Positions 29,187-41,316 of a stretch of DNA of 64,000 bases are shown here, in pieces. The notes below the pieces were generated by a model. It was not told where the DNA came from, did no database searches, and saw only the letters and a list, made by a program, of their open reading frames with translations. Source of the stretch: Gaertneriomyces semiglobifer (lineage: Eukaryota; Chytridiomycota; Chytridiomycetes; Spizellomycetales; Spizellomycetaceae); NCBI GenBank assembly GCA_025558075.1, contig JAHLKF010000006.1:682001-746000 (forward strand), written 5' to 3'. The stretch's first letter is position 1. Every line of letters begins with the position of its first letter. Both the position numbers and the translations under genes were made by a program.

Positions 29187-30481
29187 ATGAAGATGTTGTC
29201 AGTAATGAGGTTCATTCTAACGCTCTCCTGCTTGGTCTTGCTGGTCAGCAGTGGATGGGCCAAAAGGACAACGTAAGTCCAAGTGTCCAAGGTTGATTTT
29301 GTGATTTCTGGAGTGTAACGTACGCCTCTTCGCTTCATAGGATGAAATTGAAGAAAGTGCCTCTAGATGAAAAGAGTATGTTATCTCAGGCAACCCATGC
29401 GCACATGCTCCGAAAAAAGGTCATGGTCGCACAAGGAATGTCGTCCAACGAAAACAGCTTTGATGCGCCAGGTGGCCGGCCACATGGCGTTCCCTTGACG
29501 GATTTCATGAATGCTCAGTACTACGGCGAGATCGCCATCGGCACGCCTCCGCAGACTTTTAGCGTCGTTTTTGACACTGGCTCCTCCAATCTGTGGGTTC
29601 CATCTACCAGATGCTCCTCAATCGCGTGCTGGCTTCACCGAAAGTACGATGCCTCCAAATCAGAGACGTACAAAGCGAATGGGACTGAGTTTGCCATTCA
29701 ATATGGCTCCGGGTCGTTGGAAGGGATCATTAGCAACGATGTTCTTACAGTGGCTGATTTGAAAATCAAAGACGTGGACTTTGGTGAATCTGTGAAGGAA
29801 CCCGGCATTACATTCACGATGGGCCGTTTCGACGGCATTTTCGGTTTGGCGTACGACAATATCGCAGTGCAACGTGTGGTCCCACCGCTCTACAGGATGG
29901 TGGCTGAAGGCCTTTTGGACGAACCAGTGGTTGGCGCTTGGTTCGGTGATGCCAACAAAGGCGGAGATGGTGGTGAGATAACGTTCGGTGGCGCGGATGA
30001 GAACCGCTATACTGGTGATGTTACTTGGGCCCCTGTAATACGCAAGGGTTACTGGGAGGTTGAATTGCAGAACGCTACTTTGGGCGACCAGGACATTGGC
30101 GTCCGTACTGTTCGTGCTGCGATTGACACCGGGACCTCGTTGTGTGCTATCCCGGTGGCCGAGGCTGACGCCATCAACACTCGGATTGGGGCAAAGAAAA
30201 ACTTTCAAGGCCAGTACACCATCGAATGTGAAAAGGTGGCACATCTCCCAGTGCTGTCCCTTACCTTCGGAGGCAAGAAGTTTGAACTCGAAGGGCAGGA
30301 CTACATTTTGAAGGTGTCTGGCGGGCTTGGTGGAGGAGAAACATGTGTTTCTGGGTTCATGGGAATGGATATTCCAGCTCCAGCAGGACCTTTGTGGATT
30401 GTCGGTGACGTTTTCCTGAGAAAGTACTACACTATTTACGATTTAGGCCAGAACCGTGTTGGCTTCGCTCTTGCAAAATAG
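29187..30481 (+). CDS. Pepsin-family aspartic protease, probably vacuolar/lysosomal
   Basis: Endopeptidase of family A1, similar in layout to saccharopepsin/cathepsin D. Exon 1 is 29187-29272 and exon 2 is 29341-30481 (408 residues; 68-bp intron). A second ATG at 29193 could also start it. The signal peptide is RFILTLSCLVLLVSSGWA. A basic propeptide follows, and the mature enzyme begins near VPLTDFMNAQYYGEI. Both catalytic sites are intact: FDTGSSNLWVP and AIDTGTSLCAIP. Flap tyrosine lies in IQYGSGSLEG. No C-terminal GPI-type hydrophobic tail is present, so a soluble vacuolar or secreted enzyme is expected. It ends VGFALAK, the usual family C-terminus. Confidence 0.93.
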
Positions 30482-30979
30482 CCCGAGTAGATCGGTTAAT
30501 ATCACTTGGACTTCTATATTCCGTATCACCCGAGTGTGCCGCCGCGCCCTTGTTAAGTGCAACGCATAAACGGAAACACAGCTGCCCATCTCTCATACGT
30601 GATGCCGAAGCGTGCTCAAATGTCAAAAAGAACTGAGTGTATCCCAAAGCGGATGACAAGCAATCTCATGGCGCATACCGATGAATTATATTATGGGACG
30701 AGACCACGCAAAGAAGCACGTCGTATACTTTCTTGCTCATGAGCTCTAGTCCACTGGAGCGCCCCGTTATCTCGCCTTGCGTAAGAGTTCATCAAGAAGA
30801 AGGCGAAGGCGTTGATGTCAAAGGTTAAAATACTGGAGGGCCTCACGCGTTTTTATTGAACGTAGAAATATTTCGTTATCAATTAGCAAAGCTTCTGCTT
30901 TCATAGTTCCATAACCAAGCGACATTATTACGATGACTTGTTCATATTCGCATTTCCAGTTTGCTATTAGGGAGTCAAA
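30482..30979. other. Intergenic between protease and Elf1 genes
   Basis: 498 bases. A short frame near 30602-30742 (MPKRAQMSKR...) has no recognisable features and is not called. Nothing else supported. Confidence 0.4.
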
Positions 30980-31482
30980 ATGGGTAAACGAAAGTCTGCG
31001 AGGAAGCCGACTAAGCGGGTAAAGGAAGTGCTGGCAAAGAAGTTTACATGTATCTACTGCTCTCATGAGGACGCAGTTACCGCCAAGATGTAAGTGCTGC
31101 ACGGCCGAGTACAAGGATTCCACGTCGTTTTGGGAAGCTGAGTCTGAATTCCAGAGATCAAACGAATCAAGTAGGTCACATAAACTGCCGTGCATGTGGG
31201 GTCTCATATCAGACACCTGTGCACGCGCTGTCAGAACCTGTGGATATATACTCCGCATGGATTGATGCCGCTGAGGATGCTCAAAAGCAAGCAAATTCGA
31301 AACCGCAGCAAAGTGCATCAACGCGAGAACTTCCAGAGCTCAGTGATTCCGATGGTGAAGAACGGGTTCAAAGCCGTACGGATAAGAACACCAATGAAAT
31401 TGGGCTCAGTGCTAGGGAACGGCAATTATATGGTGGTTCTGACTCGGAGGATGATTTCGATGATGATGATGAGGATCTGTAG
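30980..31482 (+). CDS. ELF1: Transcription elongation factor Elf1 (ELOF1)
   Basis: Zinc-binding factor that travels with RNA polymerase II on chromatin. Exons 30980-31089 and 31155-31482 (65-bp intron) give 145 residues. The start MGKRKSARKPTKR matches the basic tail of the family. The four zinc-ligand cysteines are CIYC (exon 1) and CRAC (exon 2), followed by LSEPVDIYSAWIDA, a very conserved Elf1 stretch. The acidic C-terminal extension (about 95-145, ending SEDDFDDDDEDL) is typical of fungal Elf1 and absent from the short animal form. Convergent with ESF1. Confidence 0.95.
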
Positions 31483-31549
31483 ATAACGGTGTGCTTTTGA
31501 ATGGTCACACGCAGTGGAGGGTGTTCTATTTGATGATTTCAGTAATAAT

Positions 31550-33698
31550 TTACAATTTCTTTTGGCGCTTGCCTTGATGGCCCACAGCAGCTGCACTTTT
31601 TCGCTTGACCGATTCCACTAGCTGCATTAAGTTCGAGCTTGCTGCCTCTGATGAGTTCTTCGGTTTCTCCTGTGTTGTTTTCTGGTGCTGGGGTTTACTA
31701 TCCCCGGCTTCTCGTCGCTTCCGTCTCTCCGTGAGAATCGTTTCCATCCCCTGGGTCTTCTTGAATCTATTTTGATAACATGTCAGCTCAACGGTCATCG
31801 AAATGCATTTACCAAACAAATACATACTGTGGGTTCGTAGGGTCGATGGCAAAGTGATGGCTCTCCAACACACCAGCGAAACGGGGATCCTTCACATCCA
31901 CTTGGAAACCGTCCTGTACACCACCCTCGCGCTCTTCCTTCGATTTCTTGCCTCTTCTCTTACGTTTCTGTTTCTTCTCCTCCTTGATAACTTGCTTCAT
32001 TTCGAAGTGTCGGTTCTGGGTCTCATTCTCATCCATCATCAAAAGTTCGAGTTCAGCTTTCGCTTTCAGTTCCTCAGCGGTCGGCTGGCCATTCTTAGCG
32101 GCTTTTTTCTGTGGTTTCTGTTGCTTCGATTTCGTTGAAGACTTCCCAGGACCAGCAAAGGATTCATCGAAAACATCCTGGAAAAACGGATCGTCCTCAT
32201 CAAGACGTTCACCATCTGATGATACCAAAGGTTCATCGCTTTCGTCCCCGTCACTGGCCTCCTCGCCTACTTTATTGGCAGTCTTCTTTGCCTTTCTCTT
32301 TTCTTTGCGCTTACGAAGGTAAGCTTCAAACACAGTCTCATCCTTCCTTGACTTTTCGGTTTCTTTCTGTTTGAGAGCAGCCTCTGCTTTCTCAGTAAGA
32401 CCGGGTGTGAAGGTAATCTCCATTTCCTCTTCCTTGTCCTTGCTTCCGAAAACATCATCAGATGCCCCAGTAAGCAAATTGCGGTATTTTGACCGAATGG
32501 CCTCCGCATCTTCGTCGGGCCCCTCATCCTCCGAAGCGGACGCTAGATAGGCCTTGAAGTCCATATCCGTAAGATCATCCTTGGTGAATTTGCGCCGAGT
32601 AACTCTAAGACGGTCGTCATCATCATTGTCCCACGTGAGCTTAACTTTGGAATGTTGGAGGGCCAGTGTTACAAAGTCCTTGGGTTGATAGGCAGCGGGT
32701 GGTTCAAACGCTTCATCCGTCGGTTTATCCGTGAATTCCATATCATCGGGCACGTATCTCAAATCGAAGAAATTGGACGATTTTTCATATTCCGTACCGT
32801 CGCACGCCTGGTATATAGCCCGCGCAGTTTGTACAGAATCGCATTCCACTACTGCATAATAGTATCGCAATCGCTCCAGTTGATACTTTCGCAACTTGAT
32901 GTTGTCGTAGTCTTCGGTTCCATCGTCTTCGCGAACAAGTGGCTTCGCCGCGTCCTCTGCCTCCGAAGTCTCAAAAAGCTCTGCTGGAGGGCCTTCTCGT
33001 GCTTCTCGTTCGAGGCGCTCCTTTCCAAATTCTGACGGATATATTTTAACCCATTTAACCGCACTGTCCGCTGGCTTGAATGCGTCAAACACCTTGTACA
33101 GGTCACTCGCCCGTATATGGTCCCAATCAAGGTTGACAATAGCGAATCGTCTTGTCTCTTCACCAGTCGGTATATGCTCCTCATTGTATGGCCCGGAAAG
33201 TTCTTCATTGTGATCGCTGTCTTCCGCCAAGGTTGCTTCTTCGTCGTCGTCTTCATCCGAAGACTCCACGAGTTGCTCACCACGCGCAAGGCCGTATCCG
33301 GAAATTGCAATATCTTCGTCTGATGCTTCTTCCTCTTCCGCTGGAGAGAACACCTCTTCATCGGAGGCTTCATTTTCGTCTTCAGACGTGGAGGCCTCTT
33401 CCTCATCCAATTTATAAAACCGCTTCAAGTCTTCCTCTGCACTTGTTTTGACGGGCCGACCATACTTGTCCACTTTTGGAGCTCTAATCCCCGTGCCAAA
33501 CTCCTCACTCTGAAGCATCCCAGCAAACCGACTGTCAATCTGTATTTTCGAATCATCTTTTTTGGTCCGAATAAACCTAGGGTCAAAGTGAACTCGGGCG
33601 AAACGAGGGTCAGTGGTAACCTTGTACGCCGCATCATCGTCAGCCTTTGCACTCCGGGATGAACCCTTCGAGTTCTTCCTCCCGCTTGCCCCTGCCAT
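31550..33698 (-). CDS. ESF1: Pre-rRNA processing protein ESF1
   Basis: Nucleolar protein needed for 18S rRNA maturation. Exon 1 is 33698-31828 and exon 2 is 31766-31550, joined by a 61-bp intron that splits NPQ|FKKT; total 695 residues. I chose the ATG at 33698 (MAGASGRKN) over an upstream in-frame ATG at 33791 because the family begins just before the DPRF repeats. Characteristic features: DPRFARVHFDPRF, RRFAIVNLDWDHIRASDLYK (RRM-like domain), long acidic stretches (about 110-190 and 385-520), and a C-terminal DPRFAGVLESHHFAIDPTNP followed by a basic tail. No missing element noted. Confidence 0.95.
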
Positions 33699-33944
33699 CT
33701 TGGCGTGCTTCTTAGCCTGCCTAGTATACAGATGGGTAGAAGGTTTCTGGTTTCGTGTTGAAGTGTCAAAAAGAATTCTTGAAGCCAGCACATCGAACAG
33801 TTATTGATATCAAAGGGAACGTAAGCAAAACCACTTCGCGTCATATTAAAAAGTTGACGAAGCCCACTAGATATAGAGTTGAATAAGTTAATGGTCCGCA
33901 TTCAAGATCGATGACATGCCCAAAACACATTCTGTGATCTACTA

Positions 33945-35553
33945 CTATTTATCGTTATCTGTATCCCACGTCACGTTGGAACCTGTGTTGGGTCCATCAT
34001 CGTTCTCATACTCGTCTACGGCTTCGCCCTCCTCTGGTATCCATGCCTTGGGAGATGCCGCAGCCTTGGCCCCACTTCTTCGACCTATAGAGCCCCCACT
34101 TTCCCAACGTCGCCGTGTGCGTGACAATGTTGGTTTCTCGAGTGCGCTAGAGGAACTACCTCTCATCGCTTCTATAATCAATTTCCGCCGGCTACTGTCT
34201 GGCGTCTGCATCAGACCGGTACCAACTACTGATAGTGTATCTCCTAAGGTTTTCCTACGCGCTTGCGCCAAGTAGTCCCCCGCAGGAGCCTCGCTCGTGC
34301 CAAGCGACTCCTGGGAAATTGGCCGCTCAGAGTCCGCCGGTGGTGGCTGAGTCATTGAGCTTAGTCGTTGCTTCTCCAAGAGGAGATACCACATAGCGCT
34401 AGCTTGATCACAAGAATGATTCTTCACTGATTGTAGCACCATGTCAACATCAAAACCAATATCCCGCAACTTCTCTGAAAGCGTGATTTCTGCATTTGTA
34501 TGCGGCGTCAACGACGGTGACGAGGGCATGCCGATCACTCGTGCGTGCTGGTCTTCCGTTCTTACAGAGTCGCCGAACCATGGATGAGATAGCACATCTT
34601 TGATGGACATTCGCTGCGAACCGTCAATCTTCAGAAGCCGTTGTATCAGATCCATCGTTGAATCGCACAAAAAATCCGGCAGCTCGTATTCAAGACCTAA
34701 TATCTTTCGCTTCACCACAGCCTCGCTATCATCGTCGAACGGTAAATAGCCACAGAGTAAAGTGTAGAGTATGACACCCAAGGACCAAACGTCGGCCGCA
34801 GGGCCAGAATATTTCTGACCTGACAACATCTCTAAAACACCCTTGTTAGCGCTACTTGCACCCAGTGCCCGCCCGAATGGATTCCTCATACCAGGTGCAG
34901 CATATGCTAATGACCCACAGTAAGTATCCAGTAAATTCCTCGTCCGCACCTCGCGTGTGAAACCAAAATCAATAAGCTTTACATCAAGTTCTTGGGTGAA
35001 CATGATATTTTCCAGTTTTAAGTCTCGGTGAACAAATTGTTTATCGTGGCAGTATCCGACCGCCTCCACTATCTGACGAAATACTCGCCGAACATTCGCT
35101 CCTCGATCTTCGAACTTTCCATGCGAGCAAATGTACTCGAATGCCTCTCCGCCGGTACAGTACTCCATCACCATGAAAATCCTAGTTTCGCTACACAAGA
35201 CCTCAAAGAGACGAATGATGTTCGGATGGTGCATGTGACGCCATGTTTCGATTTCTCGCATGACAATCGGCGCATGGATGCTGTCGACTATCTTAATAGC
35301 AACCTACTTACAAAGTAAACCGTTACTGCTAAGCGCGGCGTCTGTAACCTTGCAAATACCAGCACATACCTGCGTGCCAGTTAACATATGCGTGGCCAGC
35401 TTAACCTTGCCATATGTCCCTGTAAGCCACAGGCCAGCATTAAGTAAGCCTGCTGCTACAATAAAAGGCTTTAAGACTTCTACCCTCTCCAATAGTGCGG
35501 CCAAAGACGTAATTTCCGATCGAGCTGGTGGTATTGCGAGACAAGAGTCCCAT
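33945..35553 (-). CDS. CAMK-group Ser/Thr kinase with UBA-like domain
   Basis: Protein kinase of the AMPK-related (Snf1/Kin1/MARK-like) type. Exons 35553-35484, 35419-35370, 35303-34892, 34831-33945 (472 residues; introns 60-66 bases). N-terminus MGLLSRNTTSSIG leads to the glycine loop GEGTYGKVKLA, VAIK lysine, HRDLKLEN catalytic loop, DFGF in place of the usual DFG-L, and an activation segment ending AAPEML. A UBA-like helix bundle follows the kinase (about residues 300-340: LRDIGFDVDMVLQSVKNH). The C-terminal 110 residues are disordered and basic; no KA1 domain is seen. It may act in polarity or cell-cycle control (family knowledge). The intron in the activation segment is in phase, so it can be missed by gene finders. 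Confidence 0.9.
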
Positions 35554-35864
35554 AAGGTCGCCGTCTACTGACTAGAGAGGATCAGATCACAAATCACCAC
35601 GGCCTTCCACAAAGAGCGTACTTGTTTACGATACGGCCGAGACATTGCCGGTGAGCGATCATTACACTAGCGACGCAGCTGCAAAAAAAGTGCCAATTGC
35701 GATTGCTAGCTCTTGAGGGTTCAGGGCGGTCAGTCTATATTTACACTTCGCGTTTCTCAACTTTGGAGTCCAAGTTTTGTACACTCTATTTCCATGCGGT
35801 GAAAGCATCGTCCACCGATTTTTTTTGACCGGCCTTTGGAAGTCCTCGCCTGTCGCTTAACACG
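35554..35864. promoter_or_regulatory. Divergent intergenic region
   Basis: A 311-bp spacer between kinase and UBTD-like genes; presumably both promoters. No specific motif identified. Confidence 0.35.
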
Positions 35865-36696
35865 ATGGGTTCGTGCCTTTCGCGGGGAGACGGTCCGGAA
35901 GCAGAGAGGGACGTTGAAGGCGAGGGGACGGCGGGCATCCCAACAGGTACGCACTGGTCTGCTTCAAAACATTAGATATGTGCCTGACCGTTTGTTCCTT
36001 GATTTGCAGGTGGAAATAAACCGCTCGTCCCGCACAAATCCATAGTGTGGTCATCCGACGCCCCCATTACGCGACAGGAATTACACCGGCAGCGAGAAGC
36101 TTTTTGGGATACATCCCCGGCCTACTCGGTAGCTATTGCCAGCGTGCACAGTTGAGCCATTGCTGAAAGTGTATCTTATCGTCTGGATATAGGGCCGCGC
36201 GGAAGTTTGGCAAGCATTGCGCGCAGCGTGCGAATCTCAAAGCTTGGAACTGGCGCAAGCTATCATCGATAGTGCCAATGTAACGGTTCCCACCGGCAAT
36301 CTGTGTGACGGTTGTTATGATGAGCTTGGCAATAGTTATGTTATTCCGGCAATGTGTATTGTCGATCCGAAGAACCTGATTCGTGACCAGGATAAAGAGA
36401 AGGATGATAGCGAGACCATTTCGGAGGTTAAGCTCGACCAACCTATGGGTAGTGGTGCCGCGGGAGGACCAGCCATGGAATTAGTAGCGCGATTGAGTAC
36501 GGGGAAGGATTTGAAATTGGCGGTGACGAAAAAGGACACTGTCGCCAGCGTAAGAAGATTGGTCGAGGCTCAAAGCGCTTTGGATGGCCAACGGTCCATT
36601 CGCATTTTCTACTTCGGCCGGCAGCTAGATGAGCAAACAATGATTGGAGATCTCAAAATATCAGATGGAGCGATCATACAGGTCTTCTGCGGATGA
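35865..36696 (+). CDS. UBTD1/2-like ubiquitin-domain protein
   Basis: Exons 35865-35946, 36010-36128 and 36193-36696 give 234 residues. Starts MGSCLSRGDG: Gly2 followed by Cys4 makes N-myristoylation and palmitoylation plausible. The UBTD N-terminal helical domain shows REAFWDTSPAYSGRAEVWQA and LAQAIIDSANVTVPTGNLCD, then YDELGNSYVIP. A C-terminal ubiquitin-like fold (about 155-234) has FYFGRQLDEQTMIGDLKISD and ends in CG, not GG, so it is not expected to be conjugated. Such proteins bind E2 enzymes. Sixty bases separate it from the convergent membrane SH3 gene. Confidence 0.9.
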
Positions 36697-36756
36697 CGCA
36701 AAGGAAACAAAAACCTCTAAAATGTACATATAATTCAGGTTTTGACGGTCAACATC

Positions 36757-38194
36757 TTAAACCCGTGAAAATGCGTATACACCCGCGGGTGCACCATGTG
36801 CCGCGGCTATGGCCGCTGATTTCAAGGCCTCCCTCTTGAGGTGCTCTTTCACCTCCGTCTCCGTAGCTATTGTCAAACAGGCCCATGGAACAATACCTGC
36901 CTTGGTACGGTCCACTTCAGTTGCGCCTGCTTCAATTTCATTCGCATGAGTTTCACTTGTTTTCTTTCTTGTCCGCTGCGGCGGCCATTTTCCTCGTTCG
37001 TTTTGGGGCTTACTGTTAGCGCTATTCTCTTTGCCCTTTGGAAATTTGTATTTGGCAGGATCTTGAACGCGAACTTTCACCCAACCGTCTTCGTAGAAGG
37101 AGTCGACAATCACCCACTCTCCGCGCGGAAGATTCATTTCATCTGATTCTACGGGGCTATGTCGAAAAGCAGCTTTGCACAAGATGCCCGGATCCGCAGG
37201 CGGTTGCCACGTTGACGGTGCCCCTGTAAAGCGCGGTGGCGGACCAGCGTACGTTCGCACCGGTTGATTGCTATTTTCAGCTGTATCCTCCACGGAAGAT
37301 TTTGATCCCTTGTCCGTATCATTCATGGGCATGGTCACGGTGTTCCCCGAAGACGAGCCTCTGCTATGCGTGCTCTGTGTGGAGTTTCTGGCGGAAAGAG
37401 TAGAAACTTGTGTATCCGGTGTTGAGGATGCATGCGAATTCTTACGCCCCCTCTTAACCGCGGTCATCATCCAATTCGTTATGTTTGGTGATTTCGAGGA
37501 CATATTTTCAAGATCAATGCCTCCTTCACATGGCCGTTTGCCTTTTCGGCGTGACACCGTCCTTCGGTGTTGCCGGTGATACCAAAAGCCGCTTGAAAGA
37601 ATCAATGCGCCGAGTAGACCCGACGCCGATGCAATGACTGGAATAAACCAGCCAGGCTTCTCATCATTTTGAAAAGGTATACACTCGGTGATGGATTCGA
37701 CCAAAAAGATATCGGTGACGGGTGTCAACGCGGAGTTGTTGGCGGTTATATTGCAAGGACCAGGCGGATAACCTGCAGGCATGGATGAAGGAACGTTGTA
37801 CACAAAGCGTCCAGTTGTTGCATCCAGCGGTGACTCGGTTAAATTGAGCTGTATTTCCCCTGCCTGTCAGGTAATGTTCGTCAGTTCAATAACCTTTCAC
37901 GCCCGGAAGCGTAACTCAGCAGCTCACCTGCATTGCAAGGATAAGCTGAGAATCAGGAGGAGCAGCATCCACTTCCCAAGTAATCGTCACTGGCATCCCC
38001 CTCTCTAAATGCCATCCGTATAACCCATGTCCTGCAATATTTCCGTGACATGCATATGAAGACGGGTCATCCTTATACTCAATGATATGCAACTCTTGGG
38101 ATGCGCCTCGCTTTTGAACTTTCACAGGCGAACCACTTGCGGTCGCCGTACACACCGCAATTAGCACCGATACGCCGAGTGATAAGCCTTTCAT
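36757..38194 (-). CDS. Single-pass membrane protein with C-terminal SH3-like domain
   Basis: Exon 1 is 38194-37928 and exon 2 is 37863-36757 (64-bp intron), 457 residues. Signal peptide (LSLGVSVLIAVCTATASG), extracellular strand-rich domain of about 125 residues with N-glycosylation sites (NLT, NIT), one transmembrane segment (FIPVIASASGLLGALILSS), then a basic stop-transfer and a long Ser/Thr-rich cytoplasmic part. Residues from about 325 hold an SH3-like unit: ILCKAAFRHSPVESDEM, GEWVIVDSFYEDGWVKVR and, after an inserted basic loop, GIVPWACL. The order suggests a surface receptor or adhesion protein that recruits proline-rich partners. No ortholog is recognised. Confidence 0.8.
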
Positions 38195-38993
38195 TCTATT
38201 CCGCTGGAGTCGGGTTGGCCTGAAAGACTGATCCCAACGCCAGCAACGCTCTTTTTCTATGAGGTTGAACCCCCGAGTGATTACAGCAGTCACTTCCCAC
38301 GGACGATGAGGTTTTCTGGTCTCAAATCACACCGACGGATAACGCCTGCCAGTATCCAGCAGGCAGATCAGAATCGACAAGTGGCAATGATAAGAAAAGG
38401 AAGCACAAAACTTACGCTATACGGACAGGTGCAACTGCAATGCCATGATCATTATCCCGCTGCCGCTCTTGTATGTCTGTCCGTATAAGCGCTTGATCGT
38501 TCCCTGCGGTCGTTGGTTCCTTAATTCACGAAATTGTTCGTCTGTGAGCCTTTCCTTGGGCCGCCTACAGGCCGTGTTATTGATACCCAAAATGTTTCTA
38601 TGCGGACCTTCGTCTGCCAACCAACACGCGTCAAAAAGGACGACCAACCACACACGGAAGAGGTGCAACTTGACCAACATGTACGGTACGTAGGACGGTT
38701 GGATGCGTTCATGCCCCGGCGTGCAAATCTGAGCCCAGTCATTTTCCCAAGGCCGTCCGCCAACAGGTTCCCTTGCGAACCGCCCAGCTTCGCGTGCTGC
38801 AGGGACAGGTGCGAAACGCTGTTTACCGATTGGGACGATGGCAACGATGAGGTGACATTTTCGTTTGGTAGCATGGGGGAGGCAAGGTCCAACGGCAGGT
38901 GCGCCCCCAAGAACAGGTAAGTGACACCCCTCAGGTTGGCGGTGATGCCTTGTGACTGAGTGATTTTCAATCGTAGTTGGAACTAGGGCAGGC
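38195..38993. other. Divergent intergenic region upstream of IFT74
   Basis: About 800 bases between the membrane SH3 gene and IFT74. Overlapping frames on both strands give no recognisable protein. A GT at 38920 and AG at 38976 would permit a further 5' exon of IFT74 (GPTAGAPPRT, in phase), though no in-frame ATG was found for it. Confidence 0.4.
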
Positions 38994-41175
38994 ATGCCAG
39001 CGAGGCCGGTAACAGGGCGCGGTGGCTTCGGTTAGTACATTTTGATGGGTTTCTATTGATTAATGCATCACCTGATGAACAGCACCGACAGGAATGCAAA
39101 TTGCGGAGCGTCCTATGACGCAACACGGTTTAGGAGGCATAAAGACAAGTAATCAAGGTATGGTATGCAGGTCACAGCAGCTAATGTTCTATGTATTTAT
39201 TTAATGTTTGCCAGGTCCTGGTCGCATGGTGCAGGATATCACCTTTTACCAGTCAGAACTGCGGCATAGGATTACCCTGCTCAGTGCTGAGATCACCAGG
39301 CTGAACACTGAATATGACACGGTATCTAGAGAGACAAGCAACTACAACGCATTTGAGCAAAGGTAATATGCGGTGAAGCTCTTGCGTCGCCATCGTTGGT
39401 CTGGATCCCTATTTACGTTCGTGTCCACCTAAGGGCGGACACCTTGGCAGAAGAACTACGCGAACTGCAAGGACAGCTTGGCGATTTAAACACCCTCGTA
39501 GACAAGCTCCACAGTGACACTGATTTGGAGGACATTGAGCGGCAGTGTAACCAGCTAAAGGCCCAAAATGAACGACAAACGAAGGCACTTGACGAGATAT
39601 TTGCAGAGCGCCAACAGTGAGTCATCGCACGTGCCGGCGCAACAGCGCACAACCTCATCTCGCCCACTTAGACGGGTCAAAGCTCTGGCGGATGTTGAAA
39701 GCGAGATCAGCGAGGAAAAGAAGAAGACCGAGTCCAAAATTTCCGAGCTGGTACTGTCACAGGCCTTATTCATCCAAGTGATGCTTGCTCACACTCAGTC
39801 TACAGGGACCTGATCGCAGGACACGTTATTATGAACTTAAAAATGAAAATACCCAGTATATGGCTACAGTATCGCAAATGCAAACAGAACTTGCTTCGCT
39901 GCAGTCAGAGGCTTCGAAACTATCTAGTGAGCTTTCACAGGATTCTGTCAAATATCGCGCACTCACGTTGCATGAGAAACTCACCGACCTGCAAAGCAAA
40001 AAGAAAGAACACGAGGAGCAATTGCAAATGTTGGAGAATGAATCAGGGCCACAGGAAAGGACAAGGCTACTAGCGCAGGTCAGGGCTGATAATCAAGAAA
40101 CTGCTGCGATGGAAAGAAAAATTTTGGAGCTTGAGGAGCAAGCGGAAAGATTTAGGGAGCAATTAAGCCAGATAGATATGGAATTGGACTCGACTCAAAG
40201 TAGGTGAAATTATTGGGAGACGCCTATTCTGCATCTTACTATGGCATGCCATAGCTGAGAAAAACGCGAAGTACGAAGAACTTCTCAAGCGAGATCGCGA
40301 CATGCAGGCTTTCATCGACACGTTTCAATCTCGCCAGAAAGAAGCCCAAGAGCAAAATCGTAAGCTCGAGCAGACGATCGTGTCAATAATGGAGGAGATG
40401 AAGGTACCTGAGTGGTCATTTCCGAGCTCGTTTGCCATCATTTTAAATACCTTCTCAGACACTCGCCAAACATGCTGAACTTCCGACGCCGCAAGGATTC
40501 AAGGATCTCAAAGGTGATTTGAAGCTCAAGGAGAGTGAGATGCGCAATTCAGAGAACACCATGGAAGCCGTTACACAGGGTATTGGGATGTCTATTGTAT
40601 GAAAACTCATGCCTTTTGCTCACAAACAATCCCTACGCAAACCAGAGCGCGATCGGCTTTTAGGGGACTTGGAGAAGGTCAATCAACTTGAGAGCAAACT
40701 GTCCGCTGAGCTTCAGCACTTGAATCAGAAATTGGAGACTCTCCAAACCGACATCCTCAAAGTCTCCGATATAGACACGATCCGTTCTGATCTCGAGAGT
40801 GCTCGTGAGCGCAAGCGCGAGGAAAAAGCGCAGCTTCTTATGCAGAGGGACAACCTCCGATCTACAATACAGAGCGTGATGGTGCCCAAGTATGAAGCGA
40901 AAAAAGAATTCTTGCACGACAACGAAACCGCCAGCCAGTTAAGTGCCTTGGAACAGAGATTACGGCACGTTGAAGGCACCAACTGGCATCTCAAGGATTG
41001 TAAGTATGACGGATTTTATGCCGTAGTTCACTTCCATTGGCTCACATAACGGTGGCCTCAAGACATCAGTAGCAAGTTAGCCGAAAGTGAATATGAACCT
41101 GTGAAAAAGGAGGTACTTAGTCTCATTGAGGAACTTAACCAACAAGTCATGAAAATGTCACCGACAATAGCGTAG
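38994..41175 (+). CDS. IFT74: Intraflagellar transport protein 74
   Basis: Core IFT-B subunit that, with IFT81, carries tubulin in cilia. Ten exons: 38994-39030, 39083-39157, 39215-39362, 39434-39616, 39672-39750, 39806-40199, 40255-40403, 40459-40579, 40646-40999, 41063-41175; all phases agree (550 residues). The basic N-terminus has PARPVTGRGGF and RPMTQHGLGGIKT, the IFT74 signature before the coiled coil. RADTLAEELRELQGQLGDLN and LVDKLHSDTDLE are highly characteristic. The rest is continuous coiled coil, ending YEPVKKEVLSLIEELNQQV. An extra 5' exon may exist. Its presence shows that the organism builds a cilium. Confidence 0.95.
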
Positions 41176-41316
41176 TCATACATTGTATTTGCATTCAATC
41201 GTCGATGCCACCATTTCCGCCACTCGTTTCTAAATCCCTACCAGCAATTTAGACGGGCCGTTGAGATGCAGCAGCTTTCTACGTATCACGTAGAAGCCCA
41301 CCGTGCAGACATGCCT

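Noticed and set aside
33699..33791. Upstream in-frame ATG extending ESF1 by 31 residues
   Set aside because: The extension is unlike the family N-terminus; MAGASGRKN at 33698 lies at the expected distance before the DPRF motifs.
38417..38995. 192-codon minus-strand frame upstream of IFT74
   Set aside because: No domain, conflicting with overlapping frames on both strands, and it covers the IFT74 start; probably chance.
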